Assembly: GCA_000715605.1 (NCBI GenBank)
Contig: KL568547.1
Span: 69,321-75,878, forward strand
Origin: Streptomyces speibonae
GTDB taxonomy: Bacteria; Actinomycetota; Actinomycetes; Streptomycetales; Streptomycetaceae
Direction of reading: 5' to 3'
DNA length: 6,558 nucleotides
A program made the translations under genes and the position numbers. The notes under the pieces were generated by a model. The model did no database searches, had not been told where the DNA came from, and saw only the letters and a list, made by a program, of their open reading frames with translations. Shown one piece after another: positions 1-5,449 of this stretch; position 1 is the first letter of the stretch; each line of letters opens with the position of its first letter.

Positions 1-681
1 GCCGGGTACCGCGTGGTGCTCACCGCCCGCCGCAAGGACCGTATCGAGGCGCTCGCCGAGGAGATCAACGCCGCGGGCCACGCGGCCACGGCCTACCCCC
101 TCGACGTCACCGACCGCGCGGCCGTCGACGAGTTCGCGACGGCCTTCAGGACCATAGGCGTCCTCGTCAACAACGCCGGCGGCGCGCTCGGCGCCGACCC
201 GGTCGCCACCGGCGACCCGGAGCAGTGGCGCACCATGTACGAGACCAACGTCCTCGGCACCCTCAACCTCACCCAGGCCCTGCTCCCCAAGCTGGACGCG
301 AGCGGCGACGGCACGGTGGTGGTCGTCTCCTCCACCGCCGGCCACGCCACCTACGAGGGCGGCGCGGGCTACGTCGCCGCCAAGCACGGCGCCCACGTCC
401 TCGCCGAGACCCTGCGCCTGGAGATCGTCGGCCGCCCGGTGCGCGTCATCGAGATCGCGCCCGGCATGGTCAGGACCGAGGAGTTCGCGCTCACCCGCTT
501 CGGCGGCGACGCGGAGAAGGCCGCCAGGGTCTACCAGGGCGTCGCCGAGCCCCTCACCGCCGACGACGTCGCCGACACCATCACCTGGGCGGTGACCCGC
601 CCGCCGCACGTCAACATCGACCTGTTGGTGGTCCGCCCGCGGGCCCAGGCATCCAACACCAAGGTGCACCGGGAGTCCTGA
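1..681 (+). CDS. YdfG-like short-chain dehydrogenase/reductase (SDR), 5'-truncated by the window
   Basis: The frame is open from base 1, so the gene enters from the left. 226 residues are visible. About 20-25 N-terminal residues are missing, including the glycine-rich TGxxxGIG nucleotide-binding loop. Visible classical SDR motifs, numbered from the first visible residue: the end of strand 2 with TARRKDR (arginines there fit NADP(H) preference), LDVTD near 34-38, NNAG at 57-60, the structural Asn in TNVLG at 83, and the catalytic triad Ser111, Tyr124 and Lys128 (YVAAK). The C-terminal part, with MVRTEEF, a Gly-Gly-Asp turn, the PPHVNID segment and the final KVHR, closely resembles E. coli YdfG, an NADP-dependent 3-hydroxy acid/serine dehydrogenase of the cytoplasm. 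The substrate here cannot be read from sequence. Its TGA overlaps the next gene's ATG by one base, indicating one transcript and translational coupling. An internal GTG at position 13 is not the real start because the fold needs the upstream loop. Confidence 0.93.
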   Translation, partial: AGYRVVLTARRKDRIEALAEEINAAGHAATAYPLDVTDRAAVDEFATAFRTIGVLVNNAGGALGADPVATGDPEQWRTMYETNVLGTLNLTQALLPKLDASGDGTVVVVSSTAGHATYEGGAGYVAAKHGAHVLAETLRLEIVGRPVRVIEIAPGMVRTEEFALTRFGGDAEKAARVYQGVAEPLTADDVADTITWAVTRPPHVNIDLLVVRPRAQASNTKVHRES

Positions 682-821
682 TGACCGACGACCTCGAACA
701 GCGCCGACTGGCCCTGGAGAAGAAGCGCGAGCGCTACGTCTGGTACTACCTCGGCTACTTCCTCTTCGGCATCCACATCATCGCCTTCGTCATGATCTAC
801 GCGGTCACCCACGCGAAGTAG
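681..821 (+). CDS. Small single-span membrane protein, 46 aa, coupled to the SDR
   Basis: A 46-residue protein whose ATG shares its first base with the SDR stop codon (TGATG at 679-683). A ribosome-binding sequence CGGGAG (670-675) sits 5 bases upstream, inside the end of the SDR gene. Residues 1-19 are hydrophilic and rich in charge (KKRER at 14-18). Residues 20-42 form one aromatic-rich membrane helix containing YYLGYFLFG, and a short AVTHAK tail follows. The positive charges before the helix predict N-terminus inside. The overlap with the SDR, good codon use and clear topology argue that it is real. It resembles the short actinobacterial membrane proteins annotated with DUF numbers (possibly DUF6126-like, from memory only). 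Function is unknown; it might anchor or modulate the SDR, but only gene order suggests this. The stop lies 6 bases from the convergent rtcB stop. Confidence 0.8.
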   Translation: MTDDLEQRRLALEKKRERYVWYYLGYFLFGIHIIAFVMIYAVTHAK

Positions 822-827
822 CGGGCG

Positions 828-2021
828 TCAACCCTTCACACAGACGACCTGCTTCAGCTTCGCGACGACCTCCACGAGGTCCCGCTGCTGGTCGATGACC
901 TGCTCGATCGGCTTGTACGCGCCCGGGATCTCGTCCACGACGCCGGAGTCCTTGCGGCACTCCACGCCCCGCGTCTGCTCCTGGAGGTCCTTCGTGGAGA
1001 ACCGCCGCTTCGCCGCGTTGCGGCTCATCCGCCGGCCGGCGCCGTGCGACGCCGAGTTGAAGGACTTGGCGTTGCCGAGGCCCTTGACGATGTACGACCC
1101 CGTGCCCATGGAGCCCGGGATGATGCCGTACTCGCCGGAACCCGCGCGGATCGCGCCCTTGCGGGTCACGAGCAGGTCCATGCCGTCGTAGCGCTCCTCG
1201 GCCACGTAGTTGTGGTGGGCGCTGATCTCCGGGTCGAAGACCGGCTTGGCCTTCTTGAACTCCTTGCGGACCACGTCCTTCAGGAGCGCCATCATGATCG
1301 AGCGGTTGTACTTCGCGTACTCCTGCGCCCAGAACAGGTCGTTGCGGTACGCCGCCATCTGCGGGGTGTCCGCGATGAAGACAGCGAGGTCGCGGTCGAC
1401 CAGGTTCTGGTTGTGCGGGAGCTTCTGCGCGATGCCGATGTGGTGCTCGGCCAGCTCCTTGCCGATGTTCCGGGACCCGGAGTGCAGCATCAGCCAGACC
1501 GCACCGGACGTATCGGTACATACTTCAACGAAGTGGTTGCCCCCGCCCAGCGTTCCCATCTGCTTGGTGGCCCGCTCCTCACGGAACTTCACCGCGTCCG
1601 CCACCCCGCCGAACCGGCCCCAGAAGCCGTCCCAGCCGCCCGTCGCGAAGCCGTGCAGCCGGCCGGGGTCGACCGGGTCGTCGTGCATGCCCCGGCCGAC
1701 CGGGATCGCCTGCTCGATCTTCGAGCGGAGGCGGGACAGGTCGCCCGGCAGGTCGTTCGCCGTCAGGGAGGTCTTCACCGCCGACATGCCGCAGCCGATG
1801 TCCACGCCCACCGCGGCAGGGCACACCGCACCGCGCATCGCGATCACCGAGCCGACCGTCGCGCCCTTGCCGTAGTGCACGTCCGGCATCACGGCCAGAC
1901 CCTTGATCCACGGCAGGGTGGCCACGTTCCGCAGTTGCTGGAGCGCGCCCTCCTCCACCGTCGCCGGGTCCGTCCACATGCGGATCGGAACCTTCGCGCC
2001 CGGTACTTCCACGTATGACAT
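828..2021 (-). CDS. rtcB: RtcB family RNA-splicing/repair ligase
   Basis: A complete 397-residue protein, close to the 408 residues of E. coli RtcB. RtcB is a Mn2+- and GTP-dependent ligase that joins RNA 2',3'-cyclic phosphate or 3'-phosphate ends to 5'-hydroxyl ends, through RNA-3'-guanylate. The key residues are all present: Cys77 in VDIGCGM, Asn162 and His163 in GTLGGGNHF, His180 in HSGSRNIG, His269/His270 in SAHHNYV (metal site), and His326 in SHGAGR, the residue that carries GMP. The start is placed at the ATG giving MSYVEVPG, where homology begins. A weak GGGGA ribosome-binding sequence lies 4 bases upstream (2026-2030). The reading frame stays open far upstream, but that stretch has no RtcB character and is a high-GC artefact. 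No rtcA, rtcR or archease gene is adjacent, so the gene stands alone, divergent from a lipoprotein gene. A likely role is repair of cleaved tRNA or rRNA in the cytoplasm; this is inference. Confidence 0.97.
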   Translation of the reverse strand: MSYVEVPGAKVPIRMWTDPATVEEGALQQLRNVATLPWIKGLAVMPDVHYGKGATVGSVIAMRGAVCPAAVGVDIGCGMSAVKTSLTANDLPGDLSRLRSKIEQAIPVGRGMHDDPVDPGRLHGFATGGWDGFWGRFGGVADAVKFREERATKQMGTLGGGNHFVEVCTDTSGAVWLMLHSGSRNIGKELAEHHIGIAQKLPHNQNLVDRDLAVFIADTPQMAAYRNDLFWAQEYAKYNRSIMMALLKDVVRKEFKKAKPVFDPEISAHHNYVAEERYDGMDLLVTRKGAIRAGSGEYGIIPGSMGTGSYIVKGLGNAKSFNSASHGAGRRMSRNAAKRRFSTKDLQEQTRGVECRKDSGVVDEIPGAYKPIEQVIDQQRDLVEVVAKLKQVVCVKG

Positions 2022-2132
2022 GACGTCCCCATTCCCCCGATAACCTGACAGAAGCCTTGAATCGCAAAACCGGCGCCAAGGTCGACGAAAAGGGATGACG
2101 GACCGGCGTCCACGGCAGTGCGTGCGGTACAC

Positions 2133-2163
2133 ATTGTCCGGGGAGACCGCCCCCCTGCGGCAA
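2133..2163 (-). promoter_or_regulatory. Candidate rtcB promoter in the divergent intergenic region
   Basis: On the minus strand, TTGCCG (2163-2158) and GACAAT (2138-2133) resemble vegetative -35 and -10 boxes. They are separated by 19 bases, which is long. Transcription would start near 2126 and give rtcB a leader of roughly 105 bases. A second weak option is TTGCGA (2067-2062) with GTTATC (2044-2039) at 17-base spacing. Neither is strong. The 216-base gap 2022-2237 must hold promoters for both divergent genes, but I found no persuasive plus-strand pair. Confidence 0.2.
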
Positions 2164-2222
2164 CCGATTAACCAGCGGGGACACTGGGAGGACCGGCGGG
2201 CACCGTCCCCGCACCCACCGTC

Positions 2223-2230
2223 GAGAGGAG
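2223..2230 (+). promoter_or_regulatory. Ribosome-binding site fixing the GTG start of lipoprotein 1
   Basis: GAGAGGAG lies 7 bases upstream of the GTG at 2238. It supports this start for the first DUF3558 lipoprotein, which places the signal peptide directly at the N-terminus. A small GCGGG/CCCGC stem (2196-2200 with 2208-2212) lies just upstream in the presumed leader; it is short and may mean nothing. Confidence 0.7.
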
Positions 2231-2237
2231 CCCGACC

Positions 2238-3041
2238 GTGCAGCGTAAGGCGTACGTATCCGGCGTCGCCGCGCTCCTGGCGGCCGTCCTGGCCGGCTGC
2301 ACCGGCAGCTCGGACGACGGCGGCCGGTCGGACAACTCCAACCCCGGAAGCGCCGACGCGGCGACCCAGGAGGCCCAGCCCGGCAGGTACGCCACGCTCC
2401 CGGAGCCCTGCGGCGCGGTCGAGGAGTCGACGCTCGACGAACTCCTGCCCGGCATCGGCGAGATGCGCGACGAGGAGCGGCGCGAGAAGGCGTACGCGGG
2501 CGAGGCGACCCTCACCTACGACACCGACCGCAAGGTGGGCTGCCGCTGGAAGGTGGAGTCGGCGCAGGCCACCGACCACCTGCTGATCGACCTGGAACGG
2601 GTCGTCTCCTACGACAACGCCGTCAGCGACGACGCCAAGGCGCAGGAACTCTTCGCCACCCGGCAGCAGGACGCGAAGCTGCCGGAGCCCGCCGCGACCA
2701 CCACGGAGACCGGCGCCCCCTCCACCGAGCCCGCCGGGAAGGCGAGTTCGTCCCCGTCCTCCGGATCGCCCACCGGCTCGCCGTCCGCCACCCCCTCCGA
2801 TCTCCGGCCCCGGCTGCTGGAGGACCTGGGCGACGAGGCGTTCCTCGACGACGAGCTGAACAGCTCCGGTTCGACCGCCCAGCAGCGCACGGTGACTGTG
2901 GCGTTCCGCACGTCCAACGTGATCGTGACCGTCGAGTACGCGGAGCAGCCGATGACCGTCGGCATCGTGCCGGACAGCAAGGAAATGCAGGACAGGGCAC
3001 GGGAACTGGCCTCCGAGTTGGCCGATTCCCTCGGCGGCTGA
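2238..3041 (+). CDS. DUF3558-type secreted lipoprotein (first of two)
   Basis: 267 residues from a GTG start. Residues 1-20 form a short lipoprotein signal peptide: Lys/Arg near the front, a hydrophobic stretch at 9-19, and the lipobox LAGC with Cys21 as the predicted lipidated residue. The mature protein should be anchored to the outer face of the cytoplasmic membrane. A Gly/Ser/Asp linker (22-50) leads to a domain beginning YATLPEPCGAV (Cys58), with a second cysteine in GCRWKVES (Cys102). The spaced pair, with PC near the start and C-x-W after it, matches the actinobacterial DUF3558 family, whose function is unknown; the two cysteines could form a disulfide. A Pro/Ser/Thr-rich stretch at about 150-187 interrupts the domain before LLEDLGDEAFLDDEL and the C-terminal strands around 216-236. 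The next gene is a second family member, 118 bases downstream. The family call is from recognition; no reaction or ligand can be assigned. Confidence 0.88.
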   Translation: MQRKAYVSGVAALLAAVLAGCTGSSDDGGRSDNSNPGSADAATQEAQPGRYATLPEPCGAVEESTLDELLPGIGEMRDEERREKAYAGEATLTYDTDRKVGCRWKVESAQATDHLLIDLERVVSYDNAVSDDAKAQELFATRQQDAKLPEPAATTTETGAPSTEPAGKASSSPSSGSPTGSPSATPSDLRPRLLEDLGDEAFLDDELNSSGSTAQQRTVTVAFRTSNVIVTVEYAEQPMTVGIVPDSKEMQDRARELASELADSLGG

Positions 3042-3046
3042 GCGCC

Positions 3047-3086
3047 CTTCGCGCCCTCCTCGCCCCTCTGGACGAAGCGCGCGAAG
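3047..3086. terminator. Weak inverted repeat after lipoprotein 1
   Basis: CTTCGCGC (3047-3054) is perfectly complementary to GCGCGAAG (3079-3086), with a 24-base loop and no T-run. It lies just after the lipoprotein 1 stop. It could be a leaky Streptomyces-type terminator between the two lipoprotein genes, but the large loop makes this doubtful. Confidence 0.25.
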
Positions 3087-3112
3087 CGGGGCCGCGCGAC
3101 CGGCTCACCGCG

Positions 3113-3118
3113 TACCGT
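3113..3118 (+). promoter_or_regulatory. -10-like box upstream of lipoprotein 2
   Basis: TACCGT fits the TAnnnT pattern of Streptomyces -10 elements and would give a start near 3125, about 35 bases before the lipoprotein 2 ATG. No recognisable -35 box lies at the right distance, so the assignment is weak. It would allow transcription separate from lipoprotein 1. Confidence 0.2.
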
Positions 3119-3159
3119 GACCCCTCGGACCCGATCCGACCGCAGGGAACACGAGCGTC

Positions 3160-4008
3160 ATGAGTGAAGGAACCATGCAGCGACGAGCAGAGCGAGAGCA
3201 GCCCGAGCGAGCCAAGCGCCTTACCCGCGTTCTTGTCGGCGCGGCCGTTGTCCCGGCGATGCTGATCGCCGCCGGGTGCTCCTCGGACTCCGGCTCCGAC
3301 GACGGCAAGGACAAGGGTGCCGACGCCTCCGCCTCGACGTCCGCGAGCCCGTCCCCGACGGTCCAGGCGGCGGCGTACAAGAAGCTGCCCGAGGCCTGCT
3401 CGGTGCTGTCGAAGAAGACCCTGGACGATCTGGCACCGAAGGCGAAGTCGGGCAAGCAGGGCAGCTCGGACGACGTCTCCACGCGCGCCAGCTGCTCCTG
3501 GAGCAGCCTGGACAACAACGGCGTGAAGGGTTCGCAGTTCCGGTGGCTGAATGTGTCGCTGCTGCGCTTCGACTCGGACACCACCCGGGGCGCGGGCGAC
3601 AAGCTGGCCAAGGAGTACTACGACAAGCAGGTGCGCGACGCCCAGGGGACCGAGGGCGCGAAGGGCACCAAGGCCGAGCCGGTCACCGGGACCGGCGACG
3701 AGGCGACGGCCGTGCGCTACGACCTGAAGAAGAAGGAAGGCACCTTCAAGCAGCAGACGGTCGTGGCCCGGGTGGAGAACGTGGTCGTCACGCTCGACTA
3801 CAACGGCGCCGGGCTGGCCGGTGACAAGACGCCGGACGCCGGCGATCTGCTGAAGGACGCGCAGAAGGCCGCCAAGGAGGCGGTGGCCTCGGTGACGAAG
3901 GCCAACGGAACGGGCTCGGCGGACAGTTCGCCGTCGCAGTCCGCGTCGGGCAAGGCGTCGTCCAAGCCGTCGCCGTCGGACTCGCAGCCCGCCTCCGACA
4001 AGGGCTGA
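3160..4008 (+). CDS. DUF3558-type secreted lipoprotein (second of two)
   Basis: 282 residues from the ATG at 3160. A strongly basic N-region (about residues 7-23, many Arg) precedes a hydrophobic core at 24-38 and a lipobox ending IAAGC, with Cys40 as the predicted lipidation site. The in-frame ATG at 3175 (residue 6) is an alternative start. GAAGGA at 3166-3171 is only 3 bases from it, while the first ATG has AGGGAA about 10 bases upstream, so the choice is open. The signal peptide works either way. After a Ser/Asp/Ala-rich linker (41-68) comes the domain start YKKLPEACSVL (Cys80) and a second cysteine in SCSW (Cys112). These are the same landmarks as in the upstream protein, so the two are distant paralogues. 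The domain has no internal Pro/Ser insert; instead the protein ends in a low-complexity Ser/Pro/Lys tail (about 250-282). Function is unknown; it probably acts outside the membrane. Confidence 0.88.
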   Translation: MSEGTMQRRAEREQPERAKRLTRVLVGAAVVPAMLIAAGCSSDSGSDDGKDKGADASASTSASPSPTVQAAAYKKLPEACSVLSKKTLDDLAPKAKSGKQGSSDDVSTRASCSWSSLDNNGVKGSQFRWLNVSLLRFDSDTTRGAGDKLAKEYYDKQVRDAQGTEGAKGTKAEPVTGTGDEATAVRYDLKKKEGTFKQQTVVARVENVVVTLDYNGAGLAGDKTPDAGDLLKDAQKAAKEAVASVTKANGTGSADSSPSQSASGKASSKPSPSDSQPASDKG

Positions 4009-4042
4009 GCCCTCTGAATCGGAACCGGCCACCCGTTCCCCG

Positions 4043-4081
4043 CACGCATGTGCCACTCTGTTGCGCGCAACAACACGCATG
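4043..4081 (+). repeat. 8-bp direct repeat CACGCATG flanking a palindrome
   Basis: CACGCATG occurs at 4043-4050 and again at 4074-4081, 31 bases apart (about three helical turns), on either side of the palindrome at 4059-4072. The second copy contains an in-frame ATG that is not preferred as the start of the DUF2637 gene. The repeat is short and could be chance; its symmetry around the palindrome is the reason to list it. Confidence 0.35.
4059..4072. promoter_or_regulatory. Perfect 14-bp palindrome upstream of the DUF2637 gene, possible operator
   Basis: TGTTGCGCGCAACA is a perfect inverted repeat without a spacer, ending 24 bases before the preferred GTG start. The size and dyad symmetry suit a dimeric regulator. 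The arms are too close together to form a good RNA hairpin, so a DNA-binding site is likelier than a terminator. A weak -10-like CACTCT (4054-4059) abuts it, in which case a bound protein would block transcription start. The cognate regulator cannot be named from the sequence. Confidence 0.4.
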
Positions 4082-4082
4082 G

Positions 4083-4087
4083 GGAGG
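4083..4087 (+). promoter_or_regulatory. Ribosome-binding site deciding the GTG start of the DUF2637 gene
   Basis: GGAGG with a 9-base spacer to the GTG at 4097 is near ideal. The other in-frame starts, TTG 4061 and ATG 4079, lie upstream of or against this site and have no comparable one of their own. The protein is therefore taken to begin MAAPLQLTRTHR. Confidence 0.75.
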
Positions 4088-4096
4088 GGAGTACGG

Positions 4097-5380
4097 GTGG
4101 CCGCGCCACTTCAGCTGACACGGACGCACCGGGTTCTCATCGGTGTGGTCGTCTTCGGAGCCGTGATCATCGCCGGGATCGGCTTCGCGGGTTCGTACGC
4201 GGCTGTCCGTGAACTCGCCCTGAAGAAGGGCTTCGGGGACTTCAGCTATGTCTTCCCGATCGGCATCGACGCCGGCATCTGTGTCCTGCTCGCCCTGGAC
4301 CTGCTGCTGACCTGGATCCGCATCCCGTTCCCGCTGCTGCGGCAGACCGCGTGGCTGCTGACGGCGGCGACGATCGCCTTCAACGGCGCGGCCGCGTGGC
4401 CCGACCCGCTCGGCGTGGGCATGCACGGCGTGATCCCGGTGCTGTTCGTGGTCTCCGTGGAGGCGGCCCGGCACGCGATCGGGCGGATCGCCGACATCAC
4501 CGCCGACAAGCACATGGAGGGCGTCCGCCTCACCCGCTGGATGCTCTCGCCGGTGCCGACGTTCCTGTTGTGGCGGCGGATGAAGCTGTGGGAGCTGCGC
4601 TCCTACGAGCAGGTGATCAAGCTGGAGCAGGAGCGCCTGGTCTACCAGGCCCGTCTGCGCTCCCGGTACGGCCGCGCCTGGCGCCGCAAGGCCCCGGTGG
4701 AGTCCCTGATGCCCCTCCGCCTCGCCAAGTACGGCGTCCCCCTCGCCGACACGGCCCCGGCGGGCCTGGCCGCGGCGGGCATAGAGCCGGCGCTGATCCC
4801 CCCGGCGCCGGAGCACGGCGCGGCCGCGGGCGGCCGTGCCGTCCCGGCGCGGGGCGAAGCACCCGCCGGGGAGCAGCGCCTGCAACTCGAGGGCAACCAG
4901 GAACCGGAGTACCGGGACGACACCACCGGCAACCCCTGGCTGCACGCCCGCGACCCGCAGACGGTCGAGTACCACGGCGGCTACGACCCCACGTACGACC
5001 CCGACGAGGAGTACGCCCGCTGGTACGCGGAGCAGCAGCACGCCGAGCAGTACGCGGACCAGTACCAGGAGGAGCCGCCCCTCCAGGAGCCCTCTCCGGA
5101 GGAGACCGGCAGCTTCCCCATCCCCGTCGTCCCCGGCGGCCGCACCCGCGAGCTCGGCGAGGGCGGCGGCACCCCCGCGTCCGACCCGGACGAGGAGGCG
5201 TACTACCAGGTGTTCCGTGAGTCGATCAAGAGCGGGAACGGGGCTCCCACCCCGCGCGGTTTCATCGCCGACGTCGAGGCGACGTACCAGGTCACGCTGG
5301 ACGAGGCCGAGGCCAAGCGCATGGTGAACCGCTTCTCGAACCGCCTGAACGCGGAGCTGACGGACGAACACATCGCCTGA
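4097..5380 (+). CDS. DUF2637 (SpdB-like) four-helix membrane protein with long cytoplasmic tail
   Basis: 427 residues from the GTG at 4097. Four hydrophobic helices are visible at about 11-37, 52-75, 83-102 and 108-124, in the pattern of actinobacterial DUF2637 proteins. That family includes the Spd plasmid-spread proteins, but most members are chromosomal and uncharacterised. A highly charged helix-rich segment follows (about 158-200: LLWRRMKLWELRSYEQV and onwards). Next comes a long disordered linker (about 215-365) rich in Pro, Gly, Ala and Glu, with an acidic tyrosine-rich patch at 290-325 (seven Tyr, YDP repeated). The C-terminus (about 366-420) is compact and looks helical: EEAYYQVFRESIKSG, PTPRGFIADVEATYQ, then an amphipathic helix containing RMVNRFSNRLNAEL. 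It resembles a small helix-turn-helix-like module, but that reading is by eye. The protein sits in the plasma membrane with its tail probably inside. It follows the lipoprotein genes by 88 bases and ends 16 bases before a strong shared terminator. Function is unknown. Confidence 0.88.
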   Translation: MAAPLQLTRTHRVLIGVVVFGAVIIAGIGFAGSYAAVRELALKKGFGDFSYVFPIGIDAGICVLLALDLLLTWIRIPFPLLRQTAWLLTAATIAFNGAAAWPDPLGVGMHGVIPVLFVVSVEAARHAIGRIADITADKHMEGVRLTRWMLSPVPTFLLWRRMKLWELRSYEQVIKLEQERLVYQARLRSRYGRAWRRKAPVESLMPLRLAKYGVPLADTAPAGLAAAGIEPALIPPAPEHGAAAGGRAVPARGEAPAGEQRLQLEGNQEPEYRDDTTGNPWLHARDPQTVEYHGGYDPTYDPDEEYARWYAEQQHAEQYADQYQEEPPLQEPSPEETGSFPIPVVPGGRTRELGEGGGTPASDPDEEAYYQVFRESIKSGNGAPTPRGFIADVEATYQVTLDEAEAKRMVNRFSNRLNAELTDEHIA

Positions 5381-5396
5381 GCTCCACCCGCGTAGG

Positions 5397-5438
5397 ACGA
5401 CAGGGGGCGCCCGGTGATCACCGGGCGCCCCCTGTCGT
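5397..5438. terminator. Perfect 42-bp palindromic bidirectional terminator
   Basis: The 42 bases form an uninterrupted inverted repeat centred between 5417 and 5418. The arms run ACGACAGGGGGCGCCCGG on the left and its complement on the right, around GGTGATCACC. As RNA it gives a stem of about 19 GC-rich pairs with a 4-base loop. There is no T-run on either side, as is common for Streptomyces terminators. It lies 16 bases after the DUF2637 stop and 11 bases after the lysyl-tRNA synthetase stop on the other strand, so it serves both converging genes. Confidence 0.93.
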
Positions 5439-5449
5439 GGTCCTGCCGC

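Noticed and set aside
2022..2579. The rtcB reading frame remains open for 186 further codons upstream, suggesting a fused N-terminal domain.
   Set aside because: The stretch runs through the divergent intergenic region and antisense to lipoprotein 1, is Arg/Gly/Ala-rich without domain character, and RtcB homology begins exactly at MSYVEVPG. It is an open frame due to high GC.
2095..2586. Plus-strand open frame overlapping the start of lipoprotein 1.
   Set aside because: It is an Arg/Pro/Thr-rich out-of-frame translation, has no ribosome-binding site, and conflicts with the well-supported lipoprotein frame.
4021..4039. GGAAC and GTTCC inverted pair after lipoprotein 2, considered as a terminator or as an ECF sigma factor -35 box.
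   Set aside because: The arms are only 5 bases with a 9-base loop and do not extend, and no matching -10 element is found at ECF spacing from GGAAC.
2623..5371. Long minus-strand open frames opposite the lipoprotein and DUF2637 genes.
   Set aside because: Their translations are dominated by Arg, Ala, Gly and Pro with no motifs, while the plus-strand frames have signal peptides, membrane helices and ribosome-binding sites.
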